Source: Candidatus Methylomirabilota bacterium (GTDB lineage: Bacteria > Methylomirabilota > Methylomirabilia > Methylomirabilales > CSP1-5). Taken from it: a DNA stretch of 20,584 bases. The stretch spans positions 1 to 20,584 of the forward strand of contig JAKEGQ010000041.1 in the NCBI GenBank assembly GCA_022615475.1, given 5' to 3'. The translations under genes and the position numbers were made by a program. The notes under the pieces were generated by a model. That model searched no databases. It was not told where the DNA came from and saw only the letters and a program-made list of their open reading frames with translations. Below are positions 1-8,077 of this stretch, in pieces (position 1 is the first letter of the stretch; every line of letters starts with the position of its first letter).

Positions 1-1
1 C

Positions 2-103
2 GTCCAAGAGGGAGTTCTTATCACTCTTCTCAGCAGTCAGGCCCACCTCGACACCATCGTAGAGGAAGCACAGCAGATCGTCAGTCAGGCGGTCTCCGGC
101 TGA
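2..103 (+). CDS. C-terminal fragment of an unidentified protein (5' end outside window)
   Basis: The frame starting at base 2 is open for 33 codons and ends in TGA at 101-103. The peptide ends in a helical-looking tail (HLDTIVEEAQQIVSQAVSG). It lies directly upstream of the polyphosphate kinase gene on the same strand, with only 11 bases between its stop and the first possible kinase start, so co-transcription is plausible. I do not recognise the family from so short a tail. The protein-like composition and tight spacing are the only support, and it could be chance coding. Confidence 0.4.
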   Translation, partial: VQEGVLITLLSSQAHLDTIVEEAQQIVSQAVSG

Positions 104-114
104 CCTGCCGATCG

Positions 115-1071
115 GTGGCCGGCGCCCCGAGCCTGCCTGCCGAACGAAAGGTGCTCAGCGTGGCAGATAAGATCACAGCGAAGAAGATCGCCAAGTTCAT
201 CAGGCCGTACGGCGTCACCAAGGGCAAGAAGTTCCGGCTGAAGGACTTCGATCCAGAGGACACGGGGGGATTTCGCTCGGAGGAGAAACCCAGAGCCAAG
301 GCACTCTTGCAGCAGGGCATTGGCATGCTGAGCGATTTACAGGAAAGGCTCTACGCCCAGGACCAGTGGGGGGTGCTGCTGATCTTCCAGGCGATGGACG
401 CTGCCGGCAAGGACAGCGCAATCAAGCATGTCATGTCCGGCGTCAATCCACAGGGCTGCCAGGTCTATTCCTTCAAAGCACCTTCGGAGGAGGAGCTCGA
501 CCACGATTTCCTGTGGCGGACGACGCGATCCCTCCCCGAACGGGGGCGGATCGGCATCTTCAACCGCTCATACTATGAAGAGGTACTCATCGTGCGCGTC
601 CACCCGGAGTTCCTGGAGAAGCAGAAGCTCCCCCCCGAGCTCGTGACCAAGAACATCTGGGAGGAGCGATACGAAGACATCAACAACTTTGAGCGGTACC
701 TGTCGCGGAACGGCTACGTCATACGCAAGTTTTTCCTGCACCTCTCGAACAAAGAGCAGAAAAAACGTTTCCTGAGCCGCCTCGACGAGCCCGAGAAGAA
801 CTGGAAATTTTCCTCGGCCGACGTGCGCGAGCGGCAGCGCTGGGACGACTACATGGAGGCGTACGATGACATGATCCGGCACACGGCCACGCAGCACGCC
901 CCGTGGTACGTCGTGCCCGCCGACAATAAGTGGTTCTCACGGCTGGTGGTGGCCGCGGTCGTCGTGGCCGCGCTCCAGGAATTGGACCTCCGGTTCCCGA
1001 AGGTGGATGCCGAGAAGCGCAAGGACCTCAAAGCTGCACGCAAAATGCTTGAGGCTGGGAAGCCCCGCTGA
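115..1071 (+). CDS. ppk2: PPK2-family polyphosphate kinase / polyphosphate:nucleotide phosphotransferase
   Basis: Predicted to move phosphate between polyphosphate and nucleoside mono- or diphosphates in the cytoplasm. Seen: a P-loop-like AMDAAGKDSAIKHV segment with Lys near residue 99, the family signature IGIFNRSYYEE near residues 147-155, and an SSADVRERQRWDDYMEAY segment near residues 236-253. The length of 318 aa suits the one-domain PPK2 group that contains the class III AMP/ADP enzymes. The start is uncertain. GTG at 115 gives the longest protein, but in-frame GTG codons at 151 and 160 remove an N-terminal stretch that does not look conserved, and no strong Shine-Dalgarno sequence decides between them. 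The family call is secure. The preferred nucleotide substrate is inference. Confidence 0.93.
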   Translation: MAGAPSLPAERKVLSVADKITAKKIAKFIRPYGVTKGKKFRLKDFDPEDTGGFRSEEKPRAKALLQQGIGMLSDLQERLYAQDQWGVLLIFQAMDAAGKDSAIKHVMSGVNPQGCQVYSFKAPSEEELDHDFLWRTTRSLPERGRIGIFNRSYYEEVLIVRVHPEFLEKQKLPPELVTKNIWEERYEDINNFERYLSRNGYVIRKFFLHLSNKEQKKRFLSRLDEPEKNWKFSSADVRERQRWDDYMEAYDDMIRHTATQHAPWYVVPADNKWFSRLVVAAVVVAALQELDLRFPKVDAEKRKDLKAARKMLEAGKPR

Positions 1072-1179
1072 GCAAAGTATCTCGCGCAAGGCGCCACGCC
1101 GACTCTCGCGGATACCTCTCCACACTCTAGCGGTCGTCATGTCGCTGTGCCGCTACACTGCGCATGACCGCATTCGTGA

Positions 1180-1208
1180 TTGACACGTTTGTGTCGATGA
1201 CATAGAAG
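1180..1208 (+). promoter_or_regulatory. sigma70-like promoter with overlapping inverted repeat
   Basis: A perfect TTGACA (1180-1185) is followed after 17 bases by TAGAAG (1203-1208), four of six matches to the -10 consensus. The spacer start carries an inverted repeat, GACAC-GTTT-GTGTC (1182-1195), overlapping the -35 box where a repressor could bind. It lies 130 bases upstream of the beta-propeller gene in the 269-base gap after ppk2. The rest of that gap shows no supportable gene. Confidence 0.45.
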
Positions 1209-1340
1209 CTTAACGAAGGTGGAGTTGTCGCCTATAGCGCGGGATGCCGACGGTAAAATCCGGACAGACGAACTTGGTGCAGAGGGCAATCGATATCTCG
1301 AAAGCATGCGCATGAGCCCGAAGAGGGCGGGGAGGAGACG

Positions 1341-2522
1341 ATGATGGGGAAGTGGATAGTGAACGTGGGCACGATGGGCGCGTTAGCTCTGTTGCCGTGC
1401 CTGGCCAATGCCGAGATCCTTGCCATGCTCAACTACGAGAGCAAGCCCCCCGATGCACTCAAGGCCTTCAAGCATCCTGTCGATGGGCAAATCAGGCGGG
1501 AGGGGATCGCCATAATCGACGTTGATCCGCGATCCGAAAACTTCGGCAAGATCCTCATGGATATCCCGCTGCCACCCGACCTGGTCGCCCATCACATCTT
1601 TTACAACCAGGGTGCGACCAAGGCCTACGTGACCGCGTTGGGCAAGCCGGAATTGCGCGTGATCGACATGACGCGCTTTCCCTACCGGATGAAGACCGTC
1701 AAGGTCCCGCAATGCCAGGTCGGCGAAGACGTTGTCTTCTCGGACGACAACAAGACCTGGTACCTGACGTGCATGGGGTCGAACAAAGTCGTGGTGGGCG
1801 AGACCGCGACGGATAAGGTGACCCGAGTGATCGATGTCCCGAAGTACCCCCACGGTATCGCCGTCCACAACGGCATCGACCGCGTCCTCGCGACCAGCAC
1901 GGTGCGCGCCTCGGATCTCAAGGATCCCGGCGAAACGATCACGGTGATCGAGGCCAGCACGGGCAAGGTGCTGTCCACCCACAAGGTCACCGACAAGCCC
2001 TCACCCGCGGGGGATGCGCCGGTGGAGATTCTCTTCGTGCCGAAAGCCAATCCGCCGGTCGCATACATCACCAACATGTACGGCAATTCCCTGTCGCTGG
2101 CCGTGTGGGATCCTGCGAAGAAGGACTTTGCCGTCCGGCAGGTCTTCGATTTCGCGCCGCAGAAGATGGGGGTGCCACTGGAGATGTATTTCAATGACCG
2201 GGCGGACCGGCTTTACGTGACGACAGCCAAGCCGGGGCACTTTCATATCTTCGACGTCAGCGGTGATCCGACCAAGCCGAAGCTGCTGAAGACGCTGCCC
2301 GCGGCCGAGGGCGCCCATCACGTGGCGTTCACCAAGGATTGGAGGTACGCGTTCGTCCAGAACTCGCTCCTCAACCTGCCTGGCATGAGCGACGGCTCGA
2401 TCACGGTGATCGACCTCAAGCAAGAGAAGGTCGTCGGCAGTGTAGACACCCTGAAGAACCAGGGGTTCAATCCCAACTCGATCGTGCTCTTGACGGAGTG
2501 GAACCACCCGGCCGGCCACTAG
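1341..2522 (+). CDS. exported YncE-like beta-propeller protein
   Basis: A 393-aa protein with a Sec signal peptide (hydrophobic core, likely cleavage after LANA near residue 24), so probably periplasmic. The mature part shows recurring beta-propeller blades of the YVTN/YncE type: a VVFSDDNKTWYLTCMGSNKV blade near residues 131-150, a TVIEASTGKVLS blade, and a final SITVIDLKQEKVVGSV blade. Such proteins bind ligands or partners and are rarely enzymes, and the ligand here is unknown. A good ribosome-binding site, GGAGGAG (1331-1337), precedes a double ATG. Its spacing fits the second ATG (1344) better than the first (1341). The next gene, a membrane protein, follows after 94 bases and may be a partner. 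Confidence 0.8.
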   Translation: MMGKWIVNVGTMGALALLPCLANAEILAMLNYESKPPDALKAFKHPVDGQIRREGIAIIDVDPRSENFGKILMDIPLPPDLVAHHIFYNQGATKAYVTALGKPELRVIDMTRFPYRMKTVKVPQCQVGEDVVFSDDNKTWYLTCMGSNKVVVGETATDKVTRVIDVPKYPHGIAVHNGIDRVLATSTVRASDLKDPGETITVIEASTGKVLSTHKVTDKPSPAGDAPVEILFVPKANPPVAYITNMYGNSLSLAVWDPAKKDFAVRQVFDFAPQKMGVPLEMYFNDRADRLYVTTAKPGHFHIFDVSGDPTKPKLLKTLPAAEGAHHVAFTKDWRYAFVQNSLLNLPGMSDGSITVIDLKQEKVVGSVDTLKNQGFNPNSIVLLTEWNHPAGH

Positions 2523-2616
2523 CAGCCGCACCGGTCGGGATCGGCCCCCGACGGATCCGAAGGCTGGCGAGGATTCGAGACGAGGACCCCTTTGCGACGG
2601 CGTCGGGAGAGGCACG

Positions 2617-4188
2617 ATGGACTTGTGGGCCGGGGAGAACGCGGCGCAGCAGCGGACGCAGATCGTGGGCCGGCCACGCGTGAAAGGTCTGGCCGGGATG
2701 GGCATCCTCGCGCTCAACCTCGGGTGGGCCCCTCCCGCATTTGGGCACGCGCTGAGACAACGGTATGATCTGCCGATTCCCTTGGGCCTCTATCTGGCGG
2801 GCGCCGGGGCCACGGTCGCCCTGTCGTTCGTTGTGATCACCCTGTTTACCCGGAGGCCCCCGTGGCGCGGCAGTTATCCTCGTGTCAACCTCCTTCGCTT
2901 TCGGGCTCTTCGGATTCTCGCTCATCCCGGCATTCTCTTCGCATGCCGCCTCTTGTCCGTAGGCCTCTTCGCCCTGATTCTGCTGGCCGGGATCTTCGGA
3001 ACGCAGAATACCTTCAGGAACATCGCGCCCACGGCGGTGTGGGTCATTTGGTGGGTCGGGTTGGCCTACGTCAGCGCGCTCCTGGGCGATGTGTGGGCGT
3101 TGATCAATCCCTGGAACACCGTCTTTCGCTGGGCCGAAGGGCTCCGCCGCCGCTGGAAGTCGGGGGGCAGCCTGTCCTTTGATGCGCCGTATCCCGAATG
3201 GCTCGGGGTCTGGCCGGCCGTCGTCCTGTTCCTCATCTTCGCCTGGACGGAGCTGGTGTGGGAGGGGGCTGAAGTCCCGGCGAGCCTGGCGAGCGCGGCC
3301 CTTGCGTATTCGCTCCTCACCTGGGCCGGAATGCTCGTCTTCGGACGGGAGCGATGGTTACGAGGCGGCGAGGTCTTTTCCGTATTCTTTGGCACGCTTG
3401 CCCGTTTCTCCCCGACCGAATTCCGCGCCGGAAATCCGGATCCCGAATGGGCGCTGCGGCCGTACGGGGCAGGACTCCTGACCACAGAGCCCATCCATGC
3501 CTCCCAGATGATGTTCGTCTTGGTGATGCTCTCGACGGTCACCTTCGACGGCTTCATCGAAACCCCTCTATGGGTGGCGATCGTCGATTGGATCCTCTTG
3601 GCGCCGCTTCTGCTACCCGTCCTCACGGTGTTGCACAAGACGCTCGGAAGCCTCCTCCCGCTCATTCAGAGTGTAGCGTTGGGTCTGTTTCCGCTGGTAT
3701 TTTTGGCCATCTACATGGTGTTCGTTTGGCTCATGAGATACGTGGTGAGCACGGCTGCCCGAGGCGATGCCGACGACCGGCGTATTCCGACGACCGATCT
3801 GGCCCGCCTTTTTGTGCTCACCCTCGTGCCCATCGCGATTGCCTACCACTTGGCGCATTACCTGGCCTATTTCCTCGTTGCGGGTCAGTTCATCATCCCG
3901 TTGGCTTCCGATCCGTTCGGGTTCGGTTGGGACCTGTTGGGCACATCGCTCTACCGGATCGACATCGGGGTCGTCGATGCGCGTTTTGTCTGGTATACAG
4001 CGGTGATCGCGATCGTCGTCGGGCACATCATTGCCGTGTGCCTGGCACACCTGATGGCCCTCTATGTCTTCAAGGACGCTCGCCTGGCGACGAAGAGCCA
4101 GTACCCGATGCTGGGTCTCATGGTGTGCTATACCATGATCAGCCTGTGGATCCTCGCGCAGCCCGTCGTCGAGCCAACTCCTGGGTAG
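2617..4188 (+). CDS. polytopic inner-membrane protein, function unknown
   Basis: A 523-aa protein with roughly a dozen hydrophobic segments from about residue 45 to the C-terminus. The first 27 residues are polar and unlike a leader. An in-frame ATG at 2698 gives a protein starting MGILALNLGWAPPAFGHALR, which looks like a signal peptide ending near AFGHA, so the real start may be 2698. From memory it resembles a poorly characterised family of bacterial membrane proteins with an N-terminal HxLRQRYDLPIPL-type segment, some of which databases label fenitrothion hydrolase-like. I would not infer that activity. Trp-rich segments (WVIWWVG near residue 137) and charged cytoplasmic loops support a real integral membrane protein. 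It follows the beta-propeller gene in the same direction. Confidence 0.75.
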   Translation: MDLWAGENAAQQRTQIVGRPRVKGLAGMGILALNLGWAPPAFGHALRQRYDLPIPLGLYLAGAGATVALSFVVITLFTRRPPWRGSYPRVNLLRFRALRILAHPGILFACRLLSVGLFALILLAGIFGTQNTFRNIAPTAVWVIWWVGLAYVSALLGDVWALINPWNTVFRWAEGLRRRWKSGGSLSFDAPYPEWLGVWPAVVLFLIFAWTELVWEGAEVPASLASAALAYSLLTWAGMLVFGRERWLRGGEVFSVFFGTLARFSPTEFRAGNPDPEWALRPYGAGLLTTEPIHASQMMFVLVMLSTVTFDGFIETPLWVAIVDWILLAPLLLPVLTVLHKTLGSLLPLIQSVALGLFPLVFLAIYMVFVWLMRYVVSTAARGDADDRRIPTTDLARLFVLTLVPIAIAYHLAHYLAYFLVAGQFIIPLASDPFGFGWDLLGTSLYRIDIGVVDARFVWYTAVIAIVVGHIIAVCLAHLMALYVFKDARLATKSQYPMLGLMVCYTMISLWILAQPVVEPTPG

Positions 4189-4356
4189 GCGCCTCGGCCC
4201 GTCCGGCCGGCTATCTCCCATCTCCTCCCACAGATCACTGGTGCGCGAATTGCAGTCCTAGCCAAACGTACGACGAGCTTGGCACGCACCCTCTCTATCC
4301 CCGCGCAGGGCAGTCGGAGTCGGTTTCCCAGACATCCGATGGGGGAAACCTGAAAC

Positions 4357-5169
4357 ATGGCTCACCGTCGACATCTTGACACGAATACAAAGTCCTGGAT
4401 CACACCCGGAAGACTGCTCTTCGTCTGTATCACCTTTCTCTATTTGAGTGGAACCGCTTTATCCCAAGATTGGCCTATAGGGACGTTCTACTATGAGATT
4501 ACGCGCAACAACAACCAAATAGGAATACATAAGATTGTATCTAAAAAACAGGGCGAAAACGTCGTCGTGAAAACTGAGGAATGGGTGGATGACACCGGGT
4601 ACTGTCGTGCCTCGAAACGGAGGGAGGTGTGGCACCACGGAACGCTGACGGCCTTGGAGTCTTTTACCGCAGGCTGGTGTTCCATTTTCGTACGAATGGC
4701 GCGACCGAGTGTGTGTCCATGGGATGAATTCGGCGATCCGATCACCCTCTCAGTTGTTCGCAAAGATGAGGCACTTTTCAAAACATTTGGCTCAGAGAAG
4801 AGTCAACAAATTTCCGGAGAGGCCGTTCCAACGAATTTCTTGAACCCTGCATTTCGAGGGTCGGACCATGTACTACAGGTCGTCAGCCCAGTGACGGGAG
4901 AACTTCAATCGATGATTATCTCCAATGAGGGAGTGGAAAATTTGCCGATCAGAAACAAGTCCGTAAAGGCGGAACGGTATCTTGTACAAGATCACAATGG
5001 CCACAGTCGAGAGCTCTGGTACGACTCGCGGGGGGTATGGATCCAGATGTTCCTTCACAGCGAGGGTGTGATATTCGCAGCCGCCAGCCACGCAAAGATG
5101 GAATCTGAGTTGCCGTCGTTCATCAGGAGATCGGATTGTCTGAGAAAATTACCGCATCGTACGAAGTGA
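4357..5169 (+). CDS. exported DUF6134-like protein
   Basis: A 270-aa protein with a basic N-terminus and a hydrophobic segment (GRLLFVCITFLYLSGTALS, about residues 18-36), consistent with export. The mature protein opens with DWPIGTFYYEITRNNNQIG and is rich in beta-strand patterns, as in the DUF6134 family of uncharacterised exported bacterial proteins. That assignment is from pattern memory. It has several cysteines, including a YCRASKR site, GWCSIF and PSVCPWDEF, which could form disulfides. The DNA is visibly AT-richer than its neighbours: bases 4501-4560 hold 22 G+C of 60, against 42 of 60 at 5701-5760 in copD. This suggests a different origin or weaker codon selection. Function unknown. 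Confidence 0.7.
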   Translation: MAHRRHLDTNTKSWITPGRLLFVCITFLYLSGTALSQDWPIGTFYYEITRNNNQIGIHKIVSKKQGENVVVKTEEWVDDTGYCRASKRREVWHHGTLTALESFTAGWCSIFVRMARPSVCPWDEFGDPITLSVVRKDEALFKTFGSEKSQQISGEAVPTNFLNPAFRGSDHVLQVVSPVTGELQSMIISNEGVENLPIRNKSVKAERYLVQDHNGHSRELWYDSRGVWIQMFLHSEGVIFAAASHAKMESELPSFIRRSDCLRKLPHRTK

Positions 5170-5219
5170 CATCATCTCCAATTCCGACTTGACATCTAGG
5201 CTGCCTTATCACCTTTCCC

Positions 5220-5247
5220 TTGACAGGAAGCGTGTGTCTCCTTTAAT
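5220..5247 (+). promoter_or_regulatory. strong sigma70-like promoter of the copper operon
   Basis: TTGACA (5220-5225) and TTTAAT (5242-5247, five of six consensus) are separated by 16 bases, 28 bases upstream of the copC ATG. The 16-base spacer argues against MerR/CueR-type control, which uses 19-20 bases. A second TTGACA at 5189-5194 has no matching -10 box. A purine-rich GAGGGGAG (5255-5262) could be the ribosome-binding site, though its 12-base spacing is long. Confidence 0.6.
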
Positions 5248-5274
5248 CACCCTAGAGGGGAGTTCTTATCACAG

Positions 5275-5646
5275 ATGCGTGCGCCGTGGATCGTCACATT
5301 TCTCATCATCGTGCTCCTGCTGGGACCTGTCCCCGCCTGGCCGCACGCATACCTGGTCAAGTCAGCACCCGCTCGCCGGGCAGTCCTCCTCCACGCGCCC
5401 ACCCGGGTGCAGCTCTGGTTCAACGAGCGCCTGGAGGCCCAGTTCTCCCACCTCTCGGTCTGGAACCGAGAAGGCAAGCAGGTGGACAGCGGCGACGTTC
5501 AGGTTGGCCCGGATGACCTGAAGCTCCTTTCGGTCGGGATCGGCACACTCGCCCCCGGTCCCTACACCGTCAAGTTCCGGGTCCTCTCCGTGGATGGACA
5601 CGTGGTCGAGGAACAGTTCCCCTTTACCATCCGAGGGAGCCCGTGA
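5275..5646 (+). CDS. copC: CopC-family periplasmic copper-binding protein
   Basis: A 123-aa protein with a signal peptide (residues 1 to about 23) followed directly by HAYLVKSAPAR, the N-terminal His motif that CopC uses for Cu(II). The C-terminal SVDGHVVEE motif provides Asp107 and His109, matching the other known Cu(II) ligands of CopC. The length and single beta-sandwich match the family. The cleavage context (PAWP before His24) is less standard than AxA. It is the first gene of a tight operon: its TGA overlaps the GTG start of copD by four bases, implying translational coupling. CopC proteins carry periplasmic copper, usually with CopD as membrane partner. Confidence 0.9.
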   Translation: MRAPWIVTFLIIVLLLGPVPAWPHAYLVKSAPARRAVLLHAPTRVQLWFNERLEAQFSHLSVWNREGKQVDSGDVQVGPDDLKLLSVGIGTLAPGPYTVKFRVLSVDGHVVEEQFPFTIRGSP

Positions 5647-7691
5647 CCGGGCTGCTCGCCTTCATCAGGGCGGTCCACCTGGGGGCGCTCGTGCTCCTGA
5701 TGGGGGTCTTCGCCTTCCTCCTCCTCGTGGCCCGCCCCGCCTTTCGGAAAGCAGACCCGCAACGCACGCCCGACCTCGAGCGGTTCGATCGGCTCCTCCT
5801 GACGATAGGGAAATGGAGTCTCCTGGCCACCTTCGTCTCCGCCCTCCTCTGGCTCGGCCTCCAGGCGGCCCTCGCGAGCGGCCAGCCGCTCACTCAGGCG
5901 CTGAACCTCGACACGTTGAGCGGCCTGTTGAGCGGCACGCAGTTCGGGCGTGTCTGGGAGATCCGCATCGCGCTCGTCGCGCTCCTGGCCGGGTTCCTCT
6001 TCTTTCGGGATCGCGAGCATGACGTCAGGGACTGGAACGCGCTCCGCCTTGAGGGCGTGCTGCTGGCGGGCGGGCTCATGGCTGCGCTGGCCTGGGCCGG
6101 GCACCCCGCGGCCACGGAGGGTCCGGCGCGCTCCATCCACCTGCTGGCCGACACGGTGCACATGCTGGCGGCAGGGGTTTGGCTGGGAGGACTCTGTCCC
6201 CTCGCCGTCCTCCTCCGGTGGGCGCACCGCTCGCCGGATGCGTCCTGGATCGCCGTCGCCCGAGAGGCGACCCGCCGGTTCTCGCTTCTGGGGCTCGTCA
6301 GCGTCTCCACGCTCACTCTCACCGGGGTCGTGAACGGGTGGATCCTGGTCGGCAGCATCCCCCCGCTCGTCGGCACCCCCTACGGACGCCTGCTGCTCCT
6401 AAAGCTGGTCCTCCTCCTCCCTCTCGTCGGATTCGCCGCCACGAACGTCTTGCGGTTGAAGCCCGCCCTGCTCGCTACGGCGGCTCAGAAGTCCCCCGGC
6501 GGGGCGCAAGCCGTCCTTAGCCGGCTGACCCGAAACGTGATCGCCGAGGCCTCCCTCGGGGCTGCGATCCTCCTGATCGTTGGCGGACTGGGGATTACAC
6601 CCCCCGCCATTCACGATCAGCCCTCCTGGCCGTTCCCCTTCCGGGTGAGCTGGCAGGCTACCCAGGACCTTCCCGGAGTTCGGGGTGGGGTCATTGCGGG
6701 GGGCGCGGGCGTGCTGCTTGGCATCGGCGTGCTCGCGTACGGTCTTCGCAAGCGGCGGCAGTACCCGTGGGTCATCGGCCTCGGGTCGGCCCTCGTGCTC
6801 TGCTTCCTCGCGATCCCCCTTTACTACCTCTCGGTGGACGCCTATCCCACGACGTACCTTCGGACGCCCGTTCCCTATCAGGCGATCTCCATCGCGAGCG
6901 GCGCCCGTCTCTACCAACAGCACTGCACGGTCTGTCACGGCGAGGCCGGATACGGGGACGGCCCGGCCATCCGGGGACGGGCCTCCGCCCGGGCGGACCT
7001 GACCGCTCCGCACACCGCCCTCCACACCGCCGGGGATCTCTTCTGGTGGCTCACCCACGGGATTCGGGGGAGCCCCATGCCCGGATTCAAGGACAGCCTA
7101 ACCGACGAGGAGCGGTGGGACCTGATCAACTTCCTCAGGGCCCTGGCGGCGGCGGAGCAGGCGAGAGCCATGCTGCCGCTCGTCGAGCAGACCCCGTGGC
7201 TCGTGGCCCCGGACTTCGCCTACGGGATCGGGGTGGGGGAGGGACAGACGCTGAGGGACTCTCGCGGCTGGGCCATCGTTCACCTGGTCCTCTTCACCCT
7301 CCCAAGCTCGATCCAGCGCCTCGAGCAGCTCGACGCCGCTGCGGGGAAGATCGCCGGCGCGGGCGCCCGGATCCTGGCGGTCCCGATGCGCGATGCCGCC
7401 CAGGTCTACCGGAGGCTCGGGGCCCGGGCGGTGACCTTGCCGGTGGCGGTCGAGGGGAGCGAGGAGATCGTCGAAACGTATGCCATGTTTCGCCGGACGC
7501 TGGCCGTGGAGGGCCTCCCGGCGGAGCCGGCACACATGGAGTTCCTCGTGGACCGGCAGGGTTACATTCGCGCCCGCTGGATTCCCCCGGAGCAGCCCGG
7601 CTGGGATGACCTCACGAGTCTGCTCGGAGAGATCGAGCGCCTCGACAAGGAAGCGCCCCGGGCGCCGGCACCGGACGAGCACGTCCACTGA
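5643..7691 (+). CDS. copD: CopD - cytochrome c - peroxiredoxin-like fusion protein
   Basis: A 682-aa three-part protein. Residues 1 to about 410 are multi-spanning and contain the CopD signature HLLADTVHMLAAGVWLGG (His166, His173). Residues about 415-505 form a c-type cytochrome domain with CTVCH (Cys428, Cys431, His432) and a likely axial Met479 in SPMPGF. Residues about 515-670 resemble a peroxiredoxin/thioredoxin fold (LRDSRGWAIVHLVLFTLPS, EFLVDRQGYIRARW), but I see no cysteine there, so a redox-active disulfide is absent. Start: GTG at 5643 overlaps the copC stop. The membrane part is inferred to move copper, and the cytochrome suggests electron transfer at the outer face of the inner membrane. 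The role of the last domain is unknown. Confidence 0.87.
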   Translation: MTGLLAFIRAVHLGALVLLMGVFAFLLLVARPAFRKADPQRTPDLERFDRLLLTIGKWSLLATFVSALLWLGLQAALASGQPLTQALNLDTLSGLLSGTQFGRVWEIRIALVALLAGFLFFRDREHDVRDWNALRLEGVLLAGGLMAALAWAGHPAATEGPARSIHLLADTVHMLAAGVWLGGLCPLAVLLRWAHRSPDASWIAVAREATRRFSLLGLVSVSTLTLTGVVNGWILVGSIPPLVGTPYGRLLLLKLVLLLPLVGFAATNVLRLKPALLATAAQKSPGGAQAVLSRLTRNVIAEASLGAAILLIVGGLGITPPAIHDQPSWPFPFRVSWQATQDLPGVRGGVIAGGAGVLLGIGVLAYGLRKRRQYPWVIGLGSALVLCFLAIPLYYLSVDAYPTTYLRTPVPYQAISIASGARLYQQHCTVCHGEAGYGDGPAIRGRASARADLTAPHTALHTAGDLFWWLTHGIRGSPMPGFKDSLTDEERWDLINFLRALAAAEQARAMLPLVEQTPWLVAPDFAYGIGVGEGQTLRDSRGWAIVHLVLFTLPSSIQRLEQLDAAAGKIAGAGARILAVPMRDAAQVYRRLGARAVTLPVAVEGSEEIVETYAMFRRTLAVEGLPAEPAHMEFLVDRQGYIRARWIPPEQPGWDDLTSLLGEIERLDKEAPRAPAPDEHVH

Positions 7692-7696
7692 CAGCC

Positions 7697-8077
7697 ATGC
7701 GCCTCTACAAGGTGGTGATCCTGGTCAATGTTGCCCTCGCTGCCGGCGTTCTCCTCGGCTATCACTGGTGGAGCCAGGAGAACGCGCGCCTGACCCGCGA
7801 GCTACAGGCGGCCCGGCAGACGGCGCTTGCCCCCGAGGCGGGAGAGGGAACCTGGTCGGCCAAGGGCATCTACCGGGGAATGGTAGTGGAGCGGAACCTC
7901 ATCATCGTCGCTCACGAGGAGATCCCCGGACTGATGAGCGCGATGACCATGGGCTTTCCCCTGAGCGACTCGAAGCTCGTGCGTGGACTGAGCCCCGGCG
8001 ACCGGATTACGTTCACGCTGAAGTCCGATGGCAACCGGCTCGTGGTCGTGGCGCTCCGGAAGGAGGCGAGCCAATGA
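7697..8077 (+). CDS. membrane-anchored CusF-like copper-binding protein
   Basis: A 126-aa protein with one N-terminal hydrophobic segment (residues 5-21) that probably anchors it, a short helical linker, then a small beta-barrel domain. The metal motif is HEEIPGLMSAMTMGFPL: His73, Met83 and Met85 align with the Cu(I)/Ag(I) ligands of CusF. The CusF Trp that stacks on the metal is replaced here by Met80, which might give a third thioether ligand. The LVRGLSPGDRITFTLK segment is also typical of the domain. The gene begins 5 bases after the copD stop and overlaps the rhodanese start by four bases (ATGA). Role inferred: periplasmic Cu(I) chaperone or buffer working with CopC/CopD. Confidence 0.82.
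   Translation: MRLYKVVILVNVALAAGVLLGYHWWSQENARLTRELQAARQTALAPEAGEGTWSAKGIYRGMVVERNLIIVAHEEIPGLMSAMTMGFPLSDSKLVRGLSPGDRITFTLKSDGNRLVVVALRKEASQ

Noticed and set aside
10..24. A 15-base sequence (GGGAGTTCTTATCAC) repeated at 5258-5272, just upstream of copC
   Set aside because: The first copy lies in a likely coding tail, and a 15-base match by chance in 20 kb is not rare enough to claim a shared operator.
1383..1982. Long reverse-strand open frame opposite the beta-propeller gene
   Set aside because: It is a shadow of a well-supported forward gene in GC-rich DNA, with no recognisable motif and low-complexity composition.
3354..4379. A 341-codon open frame overlapping the polytopic membrane protein
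   Set aside because: It is Arg/Pro/His-rich and motif-free, while the overlapped frame has clear membrane segments.
5189..5194. Second TTGACA upstream of copC as a tandem promoter
   Set aside because: No acceptable -10 hexamer lies 15-19 bases downstream.
6767..7609. A 280-codon open frame inside copD
   Set aside because: It is Gly/Arg/Pro-rich out-of-frame reading of the cytochrome and peroxiredoxin-like parts, which carry real motifs in the other frame.
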